This document shows positions 34,035-43,974 of a DNA stretch of 64,000 nucleotides, piece after piece. This DNA is from Anaeramoeba flamelloides (taxonomy: Eukaryota; Metamonada; Anaeramoebidae), in the NCBI GenBank assembly GCA_027625915.1, contig JANTQA010000021.1, forward strand, positions 1,178,001-1,242,000, read 5' to 3'. The notes below the pieces were generated by a model that saw only the letters and a list, made by a program, of their open reading frames with translations, was not told the DNA's origin and made no database searches. Position 1 is the stretch's first letter, and each line of letters begins with the position of its first letter. The position numbers were made by a program, and so were the translations under genes.

Positions 34035-35165
34035 TTGAGATAATTCTTTTGGTTAACCAAAAAAAAAAAATAAATTGATATCTGAAAAAAATATTTTCAT
34101 TTTTTTAAAAAAGAAAATTCAAACTACTAAAATTTCCAACCACTTACAAATTTTACTCATGAACTTGTGCTTTTGTTTTAAAATAAAATTTGATTTTTCA
34201 AGATAAAATTTTCAAAACGATATTGTGGTGTTTTGTAATTGTAACCTCAAAATTCAAAATATCATTTTTTATCCAACATTTATGAATTATTTTATAATCA
34301 CAATCTGGGAATAAGTCTAAACATGTTATTTAAAAAAATTTCAAAATTAAAAATTTTTTTCTAATTGTTATTATTCTCAAAAAAAAAAAAAAAAAAATTC
34401 TTTTCAAACTTTCAAGAATAGAAAAAAACGAAATTGAATAGATATGAATTTCACTAATAAAAAATTGTTATAAATCTATGAAATTTTAATTTATTTAATC
34501 ACCTATATAAATCAATTATTTTTATTGACTATGACTGAAATTGAACTATCAATAATAAAAAAAACAATTTTTTTTTAATCAAAATTACGAAATTTATTGT
34601 TCTTGTCGAGAATTTTATATCAAAGCTTTTATTATTAGTAAAATTAAGGTAACACAGAAAAAATGAAAATAAAAAAATTGAAAATAAAAAATACAAGGAA
34701 TAATAAAAATATACCTTTTTGGGTACATAGTGCCCCACTTTTCGGAGTCGTGAAATGCCAATTTATTAATTACAGTTTTTGGAATCTTATTTATTAATAA
34801 TCTTTCTATCGGGTTTTTACCCCTCCTGTTCCAGGACGTGGATAATTTTAAATTTGGTCATTTAAATGATATAATATTTTTTTTTACTTTAATGTTTTTA
34901 TTATTTTTCTTCTCTTTATTTATTTAGTAAATTTTCTTTGATTACTCCTTTCTCACAATAAATAAATAAATAAAACAATTTTTTTTTCAAAATATAGATT
35001 TTTTAACATAAACTAAAAATGTGTTTTCCCATTTTCAAAAATAAACCTTATGGTTAATATAAATAAGATAGTTACTTTTTTTTTAGTTTAAAATCTGAAA
35101 CATGTGATTTTTGAATTTCAAAAAATAGACTCAAATTACTAATTTTTTTAGAAGATGTTAACTTA
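34035..35165 (+). repeat. dispersed repeat, copy 2 (partner at 2.6-3.5 kb), with internal insert
   Basis: The left part (34035-34515) and right part (about 35000-35165) follow the order of 2588-3480. About 450 bp between them (34530-34990) are extra and contain the candidate exon at 34715-34785 and the 140-bp repeat below. No terminal repeats or coding frame are evident. Confidence 0.45.
34836..34975 (+). repeat. 140-bp repeat shared with 61380-61512
   Basis: TTCCAGGA, then GGATAATTTT, TATTATTTTTCTTCTCTTT, AAATTTTCTTT and ACTCCTTTCTC(A)CAATAAA run in the same order and orientation at 61380-61512. Identity is high in the right half. Both copies lie upstream, in the minus-strand sense, of a terminal transmembrane exon. 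Confidence 0.6.
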
Positions 35166-35665
35166 TCTTATTCATTCACTAAAAAAAAAAAAATTAAACA
35201 AATAAATTTTTTTTTTGTTCTTTACAAGATTTCATTTCATTTTTCAAAAATATTTGTCTCTTAAATAAAGTAATAATCAAGTAATAATTAAATAATAATA
35301 AAATAAAAAAACATTTGGTTTGCACTCTTTTAATTCTCAAATAAAGTTTAAACATCAATATCAAAAAAAAATTAAAATTCATAAAAAAAATATTATTATT
35401 TTCATTTTCTAAAATATTTTTGAAAAACAAATATAAAAGGGTAAATTCACATATATTTTTTTTTTCAATGATCTAATTGAATAAATCTCAAGATTAAATA
35501 AATTTCAAAAGAGAAAAATTAATGTTAATTCGGATTAGAGAATCCTAGAAAATGAGTCATAAAAAAAAATATTCTAGGATAAAAATAGCAATCAAACAAA
35601 TAAAAATAAGTGTTTTTTAAAAACAAAATCCAAATTCCTATCTGAACGAAACAATGAAATTGTGA
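35166..35665. other. intergenic, 3' flank of the VWA/kinase gene
   Basis: AT-rich sequence with A and T runs. A small hairpin, TCCTAGAA ... TTCTAGGA, at about 35542-35580 lies some 90 bp beyond the stop codon and could help 3' end formation, though that is speculative. Confidence 0.35.
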
Positions 35666-38161
35666 TTACCTTTTTTCTATAATAACCTCTTTATTTTTCC
35701 TAATTCTATCTTTGCATTGTGTACACACATGTTTCCTTTGCGGAGGATAATCTTCAAGGTTAATCAAAAGGTATTTCCCACATAATTTATTTGGGCAAAG
35801 AAGGGGATTTCTATTTTTTTTCTTACTCAGAATAACCGTACGTACACCCTTTTTTTGGTTTGGATGCTTGTCAAGTTTTAAGCTTTCGCACATGTTATTA
35901 CATTCATGTTTCGAGAACCAATTGTTGATTGACCTAGTGTTGCCCTTCCTCTGATTGAATTTGCGATCCTTGTAATCATCGGATACATGTATTGTTGCGC
36001 CTGTAATGAACATGTAATTGGGGTAACCTTTAAAGTCCGTGAATAAGATTTTGCCCTTAGTTGTGTGGTAAATGAAATGCGAAAGGGTTAGGAAGAATTC
36101 ACGAATGTGCTTATTAACACTTTTTGCCTTTTGAAAGTTTACATGATGGTTTGGGGGGATGAAAGGCTGCAAGGAATAGTAGGAATGCGCTGTAGTGTCT
36201 CTAGTTTTAAAATGGCAAACAAAATTGTCGAGCACCGAAACGATTTGGAACAGTTTCTTCTCATTGAAAAGATTTACATAGTGCTTCAGGATAAACATGA
36301 GCTCCATTTTGCCAAAATAGTCGCGCTTAGCTTCTTGCAAATCCACTTCCTCAATAAATTCCTTTGTCACAAAGTGGTAGCCGCTTGTCAATTCCACCAA
36401 ATGAGAAACCCTTTTGGTGATCCCCTTCCTTTGGCCGCTAATCGCAGAGCTTACTTTCATTTTGATTTTCACACTTTTCATTTCTGTCTTGCAAAGGATG
36501 CTGTCCAATGAAAAGTCGCTCTCTGTGTCGGGCAAATATAGGATCACTTTCTCGATTGGGTGCCATAACTTTTTGTCGCCAAACCGAGGTATCCGCTGGT
36601 TTGTGTTGAACCCGCGTACAATGGATTGGCTAACCTCTGCCAATATATTTGTTCTCATTTTCTGGTTTTGCTCGATGGTCTCCATCACCATGGGGATAAA
36701 TTGCTTGTTGTCGATCGCATCCAGCTGCCCCGATTTGCTGTTGAGCTCGTGCACATTCAACTTGAGCATGAGGCGATCGGAGTCGTAATAGTCAGCAAAC
36801 ACTTTGATCATTTTGTCCGTGTAGCTTGTGAGCTTGACGAAATGGTAGTCAATGCCTCGGTTCTGGAATTGCTGCATGTAGTATTTCCCCGATTGCCTTT
36901 TGGGATTGCCGTCAGGGTAACGATCAAACCTCGCGTAATCCGATTTCGAGAACCTCTCGAAGAAATTATGATACTTTGTGCCATGGCAGGGGGCATCTGC
37001 GAAGTGGAGCAAAATGGAGTTTGGCGACGTCCAATCCATTTTTAAGACTTCTTCAAACCCTAAAAAGATGTCTTCACAGAAGTCCGAGTTGCCTTTCACT
37101 TTGACCCTTTGTATAAACTTAATGAACTTTTGACACGAGCTTGTAAATCGTTGAACTATAACTTGATCTGTTTCTCCAACGTCATCGTCACGATACCCGA
37201 CAAAGCCCAGCCTTATATAGTGCTCTAAATATTTCGCAGTGATTTTTTGAATGATTTTCTTAATTTCGCGAAGCACATGTTGCACTAATCGGTCCATATC
37301 CATAGACTTTGTTAGATCCATTAAAAAGCATAAGTCAACACTACTTTTTGAATTCTTTTCTATTTCTTCTTTAACAATGCCTGTGAAATCAATCTCTTGT
37401 GGTTTGTTTTCATTTTCACATTCACTTTCATTATCGTTCTTCGAATGAGAATTTGAATACTCAATTTCGTGATAAGACTGTTCACTTTTAGATTCGATTT
37501 CGTCAGATGACTGTTCGCTCCCATTTGAATCTTTTTTGATGCCGATCAATTCTTCATAGTTTGTACTTTCTGATGCTGTTGATGAAGAATTGTTCTTCAT
37601 ATTTTTAGTTTTTTTTTGACTTTTCTTTGTGTTTCCTTTTTTCTTTTTCGTTTTCCTTTTCTCTTTCTCTTTCTTATTTTTTTTGTTGTGTCTATTTTTC
37701 TTCGTCTTCTTGTGTTTATGATCTGTTTTTTTGGTTTTTTTATTGGAACCTTTTTTTTTATCTGATGACTCCATACCCTCCGTGCTTTCTGATAATGTTG
37801 TTGAAGAATCGTTCTTCATATTTTTAGTTTTTTTTTTACTTTTCTTTGTGTTTCCTTTTTTCTTTTTCGTTTTCGTTTTCTCTTTCTCTTTCTCTTTCTT
37901 AATTTTTTTGTTGTGTCTATTTTTCTTCGTCTTCTTGTGTTTATGATCTGTTTTTTTGGTTATATTTTTTTTTTGAATTTTTCTTTTTATTTTCTTTTGA
38001 GACTTAATAGGTGATTGATTCTCGGACAACGATGAATCTGAGGAATAAGTTGAATGTTTACTTGGTGGAGAGGAGCCAGAATATGAAGAATCTTTTTCTC
38101 TTGAAGAATTCTCGTATGAAGAAAGGTCTGAATCTGAGTTGTTTGAACTGGTTACACTCAT
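35666..38161 (-). CDS. VWA domain plus divergent alpha-kinase (VwkA-like)
   Basis: 831 residues from the ATG of MSVTSSNNSDSDLSS. The frame extends 81 codons further, but that part starts with TTG and reads like hydrophobic leader DNA. Residues 1-270 are low complexity: serine-rich, then two copies of a ~75-residue lysine-rich block (DHKHKKTKKNRHNKK) and an acidic stretch. A von Willebrand A domain follows (about 275-455) with a MIDAS start DLTKS (D282). An alpha-kinase domain (about 585-765) is recognisable from TKEFIE with the ATP lysine (K600), LSHFIYHTTKGKILFTDFKG (D709) and FSKHECNNMCESLKL. A Cys-rich tail (CPNKLCGK ... CTQC) may bind zinc. Dictyostelium VwkA combines the same domains and affects the contractile vacuole and myosin II. 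Compared with eEF2K the metal-binding Gln of DIQG is Lys, the Asp of TDP is Gly, the hinge LEHY is LQPF and the GNLGVRG loop is lost, so catalysis is doubtful. Confidence 0.88.
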   Translation of the reverse strand: MSVTSSNNSDSDLSSYENSSREKDSSYSGSSPPSKHSTYSSDSSLSENQSPIKSQKKIKRKIQKKNITKKTDHKHKKTKKNRHNKKIKKEKEKEKTKTKKKKGNTKKSKKKTKNMKNDSSTTLSESTEGMESSDKKKGSNKKTKKTDHKHKKTKKNRHNKKNKKEKEKRKTKKKKGNTKKSQKKTKNMKNNSSSTASESTNYEELIGIKKDSNGSEQSSDEIESKSEQSYHEIEYSNSHSKNDNESECENENKPQEIDFTGIVKEEIEKNSKSSVDLCFLMDLTKSMDMDRLVQHVLREIKKIIQKITAKYLEHYIRLGFVGYRDDDVGETDQVIVQRFTSSCQKFIKFIQRVKVKGNSDFCEDIFLGFEEVLKMDWTSPNSILLHFADAPCHGTKYHNFFERFSKSDYARFDRYPDGNPKRQSGKYYMQQFQNRGIDYHFVKLTSYTDKMIKVFADYYDSDRLMLKLNVHELNSKSGQLDAIDNKQFIPMVMETIEQNQKMRTNILAEVSQSIVRGFNTNQRIPRFGDKKLWHPIEKVILYLPDTESDFSLDSILCKTEMKSVKIKMKVSSAISGQRKGITKRVSHLVELTSGYHFVTKEFIEEVDLQEAKRDYFGKMELMFILKHYVNLFNEKKLFQIVSVLDNFVCHFKTRDTTAHSYYSLQPFIPPNHHVNFQKAKSVNKHIREFFLTLSHFIYHTTKGKILFTDFKGYPNYMFITGATIHVSDDYKDRKFNQRKGNTRSINNWFSKHECNNMCESLKLDKHPNQKKGVRTVILSKKKNRNPLLCPNKLCGKYLLINLEDYPPQRKHVCTQCKDRIRKNKEVIIEKR
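37571..37962 (-). repeat. internal tandem duplication within the VWA/kinase gene
   Basis: About 170 bp (37571-37740) are repeated at 37789-37962 with few differences: TTCTTCATATTTTTAGTTTT, then TTTCTTTGTGTTTCC, TTGTTGTGTCTATTTTTC and GTGTTTATGATCTG. It encodes the two lysine-rich blocks. The near identity of the copies suggests a recent duplication; one copy differs by a short CTCTTT length change. Confidence 0.8.
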
Positions 38162-38502
38162 AAGTGTTTGTAATATTTTGGAGAATAAAAGTCTTAAATT
38201 TGAAAATTTCTGAAAAGCCTTGTGTAACCTAAAAATAAGTAAAAAAAATGATCTCGCCTCCAATTCAAAAAAAACAAAAAATATCTTTAAGACTTGCCAA
38301 CAAAAACACTTAGTTTCAAAAAAACAAGAGTAAAGAGGTTGAAAAGAAGAAAAAAATCTATGAGTGATCTTTGAATTAATATTTTCAAACATACGAAATG
38401 TCAATGATTTTTTTTATGTAAATAGTAAGTAATTTAAGGAGAGTTATTTATAAGGAGTTCTTCAGATTGTAACTAAGAACAAAGTAGTAATGAAGAACAA
38501 TA
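38162..38502. other. upstream region of the VWA/kinase gene
   Basis: Probable leader and promoter of the minus-strand gene. The reading frame stays open to 38404, but without a good start, so a longer N-terminus from the ATG at 38392 cannot be fully excluded. Confidence 0.4.
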
Positions 38503-38738
38503 CTGTTAATAGAAAAATCAAAAGATCAAAATTTTCATTCATCTTTCCAAAAAATACAAACCTCTCCAAAGAATTAATATAAAACTGGATCAAAGTTACC
38601 AATTCTAAAAAGTCAAATTAAAAAGTAAAGTTTCTTTTTGTATAAAAGTATTAAAAATTATGAAAGGTTGAGGATTTATAAAATCTGTTTTTGGAAAGCT
38701 GAATAAAAATTTGGTTCCCTTTATTTTACAACATGTTG
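38503..38738. mobile_element. TA-flanked MITE, family M2, copy 1
   Basis: The left end, CTGTTAAT then AAAATTTTCATTCATCTTTCC, is the inverse of the right end GGAAAGCTGAATAAAAATTT and TTTATTTTACAAC. TA flanks both ends. The same termini occur at 51306-51528. Non-coding, about 236 bp. Confidence 0.55.
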
Positions 38739-39158
38739 TATTGATTTAGGTTTAAGTTATTGAATTTTAAAGAGGTATTAGAACAAATAACTGATTTAAC
38801 AATAAAATTAATTGAATAAATATGCCCAAGTGTTCGGAAGGAAAATTAAAATTCAAAATTTAAAGTTATATTAAAATAATACTACATTAAATTTTCGTCC
38901 ATACCTGAAAATTGACATTTATTCACTGAATAACCAACATTCCAGACGTTAAAAATCTTAGGGGTATTGTATTTATTGCTGTCAGTTCAACAATTTTTAA
39001 AACTCTCAGCCTAGAAAATTCTGTGTTGTTTTTATTTGGTTCGAAAATTTTTAAATCAAATTATTCAATGAATTTTAATTTTATTCAACTTTCTGATATT
39101 TTTTGGATTGAATAATAAGGAATAGTTATAAAGATACTATATCCATTTAATAAAACTA
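38739..39158. other. intergenic, no gene seen
   Basis: AT-rich spacer between a MITE and the palindrome module; nothing recognised. Confidence 0.35.
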
Positions 39159-40240
39159 GTATATATATATATATATATAAAAATATTCACTACTGATATT
39201 CATCTAATGTATTGGGTTTTACAAGGTTAAAAAAAATCAAGCAAAATCTATATGATTTGACTCAATTTTAAAATAATTCTGTAAAACTTTAAGAAAATAT
39301 CTCTAAAGTACCTAGATTTTCTTATGCGTTTTCTATTTTATATGTTAAGTGTTCTAGGGTTTTTTGATTTTTCTCTTTATTTGTGAAGTGTTCTAGGTTT
39401 TTTTTACTTTTGAAATAAACGGAAAATTTTAATAAATTTCCTGTTTATTTCCAAAGTAAAAAACCTAACAAAAATGAATATATTTTCCTTATAGAATAGA
39501 AAACTCAAAAAAAACTAAACAAAATCAATAGAAAACTAAAAAAAACCTAAATAAAATACATTAATTTTACAAATAAAAAAAAAACATACAGAATTGTCCT
39601 GGGGTTTTTCAGAATTCAAAATTCTGGTGTCAAATCCTATATATTTTATACAATTCTTTTAAATTCTGGAAAACTTAACAAGAGTTTCGATCAAGTGCCA
39701 GAGAGTATTATAGAGTGCCATACAGTGCCTTTCTTTTTTTAATCGAGAAATAAAAAGAAAATTTCAATATTTTTCTTTTAATTTCTAAAATTTCTAAAAA
39801 AAAAAAAAAATAACTGGGGTTTCCTTGAGGTTTACTGTTTTATTTATATGATCTATCAATTTTCATTAGGGTTTTTTTTTTACTTTTCGAAATAAACCGA
39901 AAATTTATTAAAATTTTCTGTTTATTTCAAAAAGTAAAAAAAACCTAGAACACTTCACTAATAAAGAGAAAAATCAAAAAACCCTAGAAAACCCCACAAA
40001 TAAAATAGAAAACTCTCAAAAATTTAATAAATTTTTTAATAGTTTTTCATTTAATTTTGAAAGAAAATGGTAACTGTAATTACATTATTCAAAATAATAA
40101 TAAGATATACGATATAAGTCTAACTTACAGATTATTAAACTTAAAAAAAGCCATAAAATAACCCCATTTTTCCGTTAACATATTTTTATTGACATTTTTA
40201 ACGTTTAAAATTATATCCATATATATATATATATATATAT
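39159..40240. repeat. modular palindrome array between two TA microsatellites
   Basis: (TA)n runs at 39159-39179 and about 40217-40240 bracket a large inverted repeat. The left arm (39345-39475) contains AGTGTTCTAGG and a hairpin, AATAAACGGAAAATTTTAAT against ATTTCCTGTTTATTT. The right arm (39875-40010) is its inverse. Between them is a small palindrome (39600-39681, AGAATTCAAAATTCTGG against AATTCTGGAAAA) and another at about 39740-39800. The same modules recur at 63660-64000. Just inside the TA runs, CACTACTGATAT and ATAGTAGTG look like short outer inverted repeats. No coding frame. Confidence 0.6.
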
Positions 40241-40619
40241 TATAAATTAAAATTCCATAGTAGTGTATCTTTTTGAGTTGTTATTTTTTCTTTTCAATGG
40301 TTTTCTGAATACAAATTTTTTTATCTTAATTTTAAATTTGTGTTTTGACTTATATTTCATTCAAAGTTTGGAAATTAAAAGTTGAATCAGACACATAAAC
40401 TTGAAGTTATTTTTTGTTTTTAGCAATTATTTATTTCTTGTTTCGAAAAATATCAGTTATCAAATAAATTAGAAAGAAAATATTAAATAGGTACAGAAAC
40501 TAATTAAAATATTAACAATTATCATTATTTACATATATAACCAAATAGAAAATAAATAAATAGACCCCTAAATAAAAAGAGAGCGTGATATTTAAATAGG
40601 TGATTATTATAGAAAAAAA
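40241..40619. other. intergenic, no gene seen
   Basis: AT-rich; nothing recognised. Confidence 0.35.
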
Positions 40620-42420
40620 AGAAAAAGAAAAAAATAAAAAAAGGGTATGAATAATATTACTGAAATCTTATATCAAAATTATTGTTCAAAAGACTTTTGA
40701 AAATTGTTATTCACCTTGAAATGATGAATTGAAAATATTTAGATATTCTTTAGTATTCAAGAATAACTAATTATTAAATCACATTAAAAAAATAACTTTA
40801 AATTATGTTAAACATTCAAAATTCTGAAATTTTAATAATTAAAAAAATTATGTTAAAAACCTAAAAAGAAGTGAATCTTATTTTTTAAAAATAACCTTTT
40901 ACAATTGTTTATATTAAACAACTTTCACTAAAAAAGCTTTAAATGGGATCTTTTTAGTTGGAAATTATATCCGTTTTATAATAAATCGCATAGTATCTAT
41001 TATTGTTATTTTTCTCATGCAAAAATATTGGAAAAAATATAAAAAATGTTGCTATATCTTTGTGATCAACATCACGTAACATATTCGATATTGTTTACCA
41101 AATGTTCTTGTATTGGGTTAAAGTTTTCTTTTCTGGAAAGAAAAATTTAAGCTCAAAATTAGTGAAAAAATATCAAAACTTTTTCAAATTAAAAATATAG
41201 GAGGAAATTGTTTAAATTGGCCTTTTGGAGTTTTTTTTGGGAAAGAAAATTCAAATTCATAAAGTGAAAAATTCAAGTTACTAAAAATATCAGATCACTT
41301 TATCAAAAAAAAAATTATTGCAAATAAAAAGGTTTATTTTGGCTTTTGGATCTTATCAATTGACTTTTTGAAATCAAAAAAAAATATCAATTTTTTGATA
41401 AAAAATTTTTGATTAGGATCAAAAAAAGAGTAGCAATCGAAGCAATCAACAATTTAATAGGAGTTGGAAAAATTCAGTTTCATTTTTACTTTTTATTTTA
41501 AATAATTGAAATAACAGAATTTCAAAAAGAGAAAATAACAAAATATTTTTTTTTATTTATAATTTTGTTGTCTCAGGATGTTTAATGGTCCAAAATTTTA
41601 CTCTTTTAGTGGCCAATCAGATAACAATGATTCACCAGACGAAGTTCCAATATCAGATGAGAGTTTGGAACAAATATTACAGTCAGTTTTACTTTTAAGG
41701 CACAAACTTTCAACGGAATTTGAATTACAGAAAAATCTCAAATTAAAGCACAAGATTTGGAATTTTAATTTTTACACAAATTATTTTACTAGAATTTGAA
41801 TGCTGTGCCTTAATTTGAGATTTTTATTGTGCCATAAATTTCTTTCAAAGTTTGTGCCTTAAAAGTGAAACTGACTGTAAAAGAAATTAAAATACAAATG
41901 AAGATCTTTTATATTTGTTGTTTTTAACATTTCTAACTATTTTCGAGAAAGATTGCAAAGGATGAAAAATAAATAAAAAAAAATTTTTATTTTTTGTTTT
42001 TAGTCTTTTTTATTTTTTTCATCATGTTTGCCCACAAAAAATAACATTTGCTATTGCTTTTTTTAAAAAAAAACATCTGAATATATTTTTTTTAGAAGCT
42101 TTCAACTTCACAAATAAATATATTCGATATTTTTTTGTTTAAAAAGCAATAACTGCTGATATTCATCTTTATCTATAAGATATTTTTTTTTATAAACTAG
42201 CTTTGATCAAAAAAAAAACAAAAATTTAAAAACAAAAAAAAAAAAATTGAAAAAACAAAAATTAAAAAGAAAAATTTGATGGAATAAAAAAAAGAAAAAA
42301 TCGAAAAACAAAGATAAAAATTATCAAAATGAGAAAAAATGATATTTGATCTAAAAATTTGAAAAATTTTTTCAAGAAGATATTTTATAAAATTGCCAAA
42401 AACTACTTCCAATAACATCT
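40620..42420. repeat. dispersed repeat (partner at 63.06-63.61 kb) interrupted by a MITE
   Basis: Blocks at about 40690-40980 (TTAGTATTCAAGAATAAC, later CAACTTTCACTAAAAAA) and 42190-42420 (an A-rich purine tract, then GAGAAAAAATGAT and CTAAAAATTTGAAAA) occur in the same order, closer together, at 63060-63610. The middle here is expanded and holds the M1 MITE at 41680-41877. The class is unknown. Confidence 0.5.
41680..41877. mobile_element. Tc1/mariner-type MITE, family M1
   Basis: A 198-bp near-palindrome with exact TA on both sides (41678-41679 and 41878-41879). Termini are CAGTCAGTTTTACTTTTAAG and CTTAAAAGTGAAACTGACTG. TA target sites and CAGT-type termini are the hallmark of Tc1/mariner-mobilised MITEs. 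The short open frame at 41578-41799 runs through it and is an artefact of the insertion. Confidence 0.85.
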
Positions 42421-43053
42421 AAATACAAACCAAATTTTTGGAAAAAAAGTTTCTAAAATGATTAGATACAAACAACTTATTTTATAAGGGTTTTTCTATT
42501 TTAAAAAAACTCAATATTAAACTGAATCAACCATTGAAAAAAAAAATTCTTCATTCAAAGGAAACTATTAAATACATTCAAAAACAAAATTACAACTCAA
42601 AACAAAAAAATCAATAAATGTTTTGAAAAATCAAAATTATTTCCAAAATAAATGAAAATGAATATTTTTATTCTTTATATAGTGTGAACTTTGTTAAAGC
42701 TTATAAGTTTTTGTTATAATTCTACCATATCGTTTTTTTTTGAAACTTTTACAACCATTTATTTATTTCATTAGAAAGTATTCTGTTAAGAAAGCTAGAA
42801 GAATAACATCTTTTAGATTGATTCTTTATGTGTTAACATTCTTAAATATCAAAATTCTCAAAACTGCATTTTTCTTATAAATAATTGTTTTGTAAAGTTA
42901 CTAGAAATTGAAAACAAATACAAATATAAAAACAAAAATAAAAAAATTGAAAGAAACAGAATTTTGGTTCTGAATTATATAAATTAGAAAATTTTTTATT
43001 ATTTTTTTTAAGATATTTATTTTATTATTCAATTCTTAACAAAAGCTGGAACA
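42421..43053. other. intergenic, 3' flank of the BCAS3-like gene
   Basis: AT-rich; no gene seen. Confidence 0.4.
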
Positions 43054-43896
43054 CTATAGTTCATCAATTATTGTTCTTTTGGAATTTTTTTTTTTTTTTT
43101 TAATTTTTTTAAAATCTTTTTTTTTAAAATTTAGATCGATTTCTTTATCATCATCATCATTATCACTATCACTATATAAAACAGTTGATTGATTTAAAAA
43201 ATTATGATTTTTATTGAACTCGTTTTCAATTTCGAGATCAATTTTCTTTTCATTATCTTTTTCAAGATGATATTGTTTTTTTTGAGAAAGAAGGTTCAAA
43301 TCTTTATCTAATAAATCCATCTGTTGATTAAACTCTGTTGAATTACCAACCATAATCAAATCATTATAATCTTCATCATCAATATTACTATCATCAATAT
43401 TTTTATTTAAAGCGCTGACTTGATTAAATTGTGAAAAACTTAAAATATTATCAATTTTCTGAAGATTATTTTGATGTAAATTCCCAATTTTTGAATTGTT
43501 TGTTATTGTTGTTGAATCCAGCAAATTTTCATTTAATTCGAAGACATAATTGTCGTCTTCCGATTCAATGTCTCCCATATTATTCTTATTGTTTGTAAAT
43601 TTCAAATATTTTGAAGATTCAATTGATGTGTTAGTTATCTTTTGGAAACCATATAACGAAGTTGATTTTGAGAGTGACAATTCTTTATTTAACTTTAATT
43701 GAATGCTTTTTGAGTTGGTAATTAAAGAATTTTCTTTTGGTAGAATATAAGACACTGAATATTTTTTAGCATTAATATTCTCAAAAATAGGCTCTAATTT
43801 GAAACAATCAATTGGTTTATAATTTTTTTGCATCTTTACAAATTTTTTTCTAAAAATATTATCAAAAATGAATGAATTCTTATGATTTTTATTATT

Positions 43897-43974
<78 letters not shown>

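Noticed and set aside
36107-37045. Three overlapping plus-strand open frames of 124-139 residues
   Set aside because: They are antisense shadows of the VWA/alpha-kinase gene, arising from its GC-richer section; no domains and no independent signals.
38162-38404. 81-residue N-terminal extension of the VWA/kinase protein
   Set aside because: It starts at TTG, is rich in F, L and K like the flanking DNA, and the serine-rich sequence from MSVTSS is a more natural start.
41578-41799. 73-codon plus-strand frame starting MFNGPKFYSFSGQ
   Set aside because: Its second half is the M1 MITE; the first half alone is too short and unsupported.
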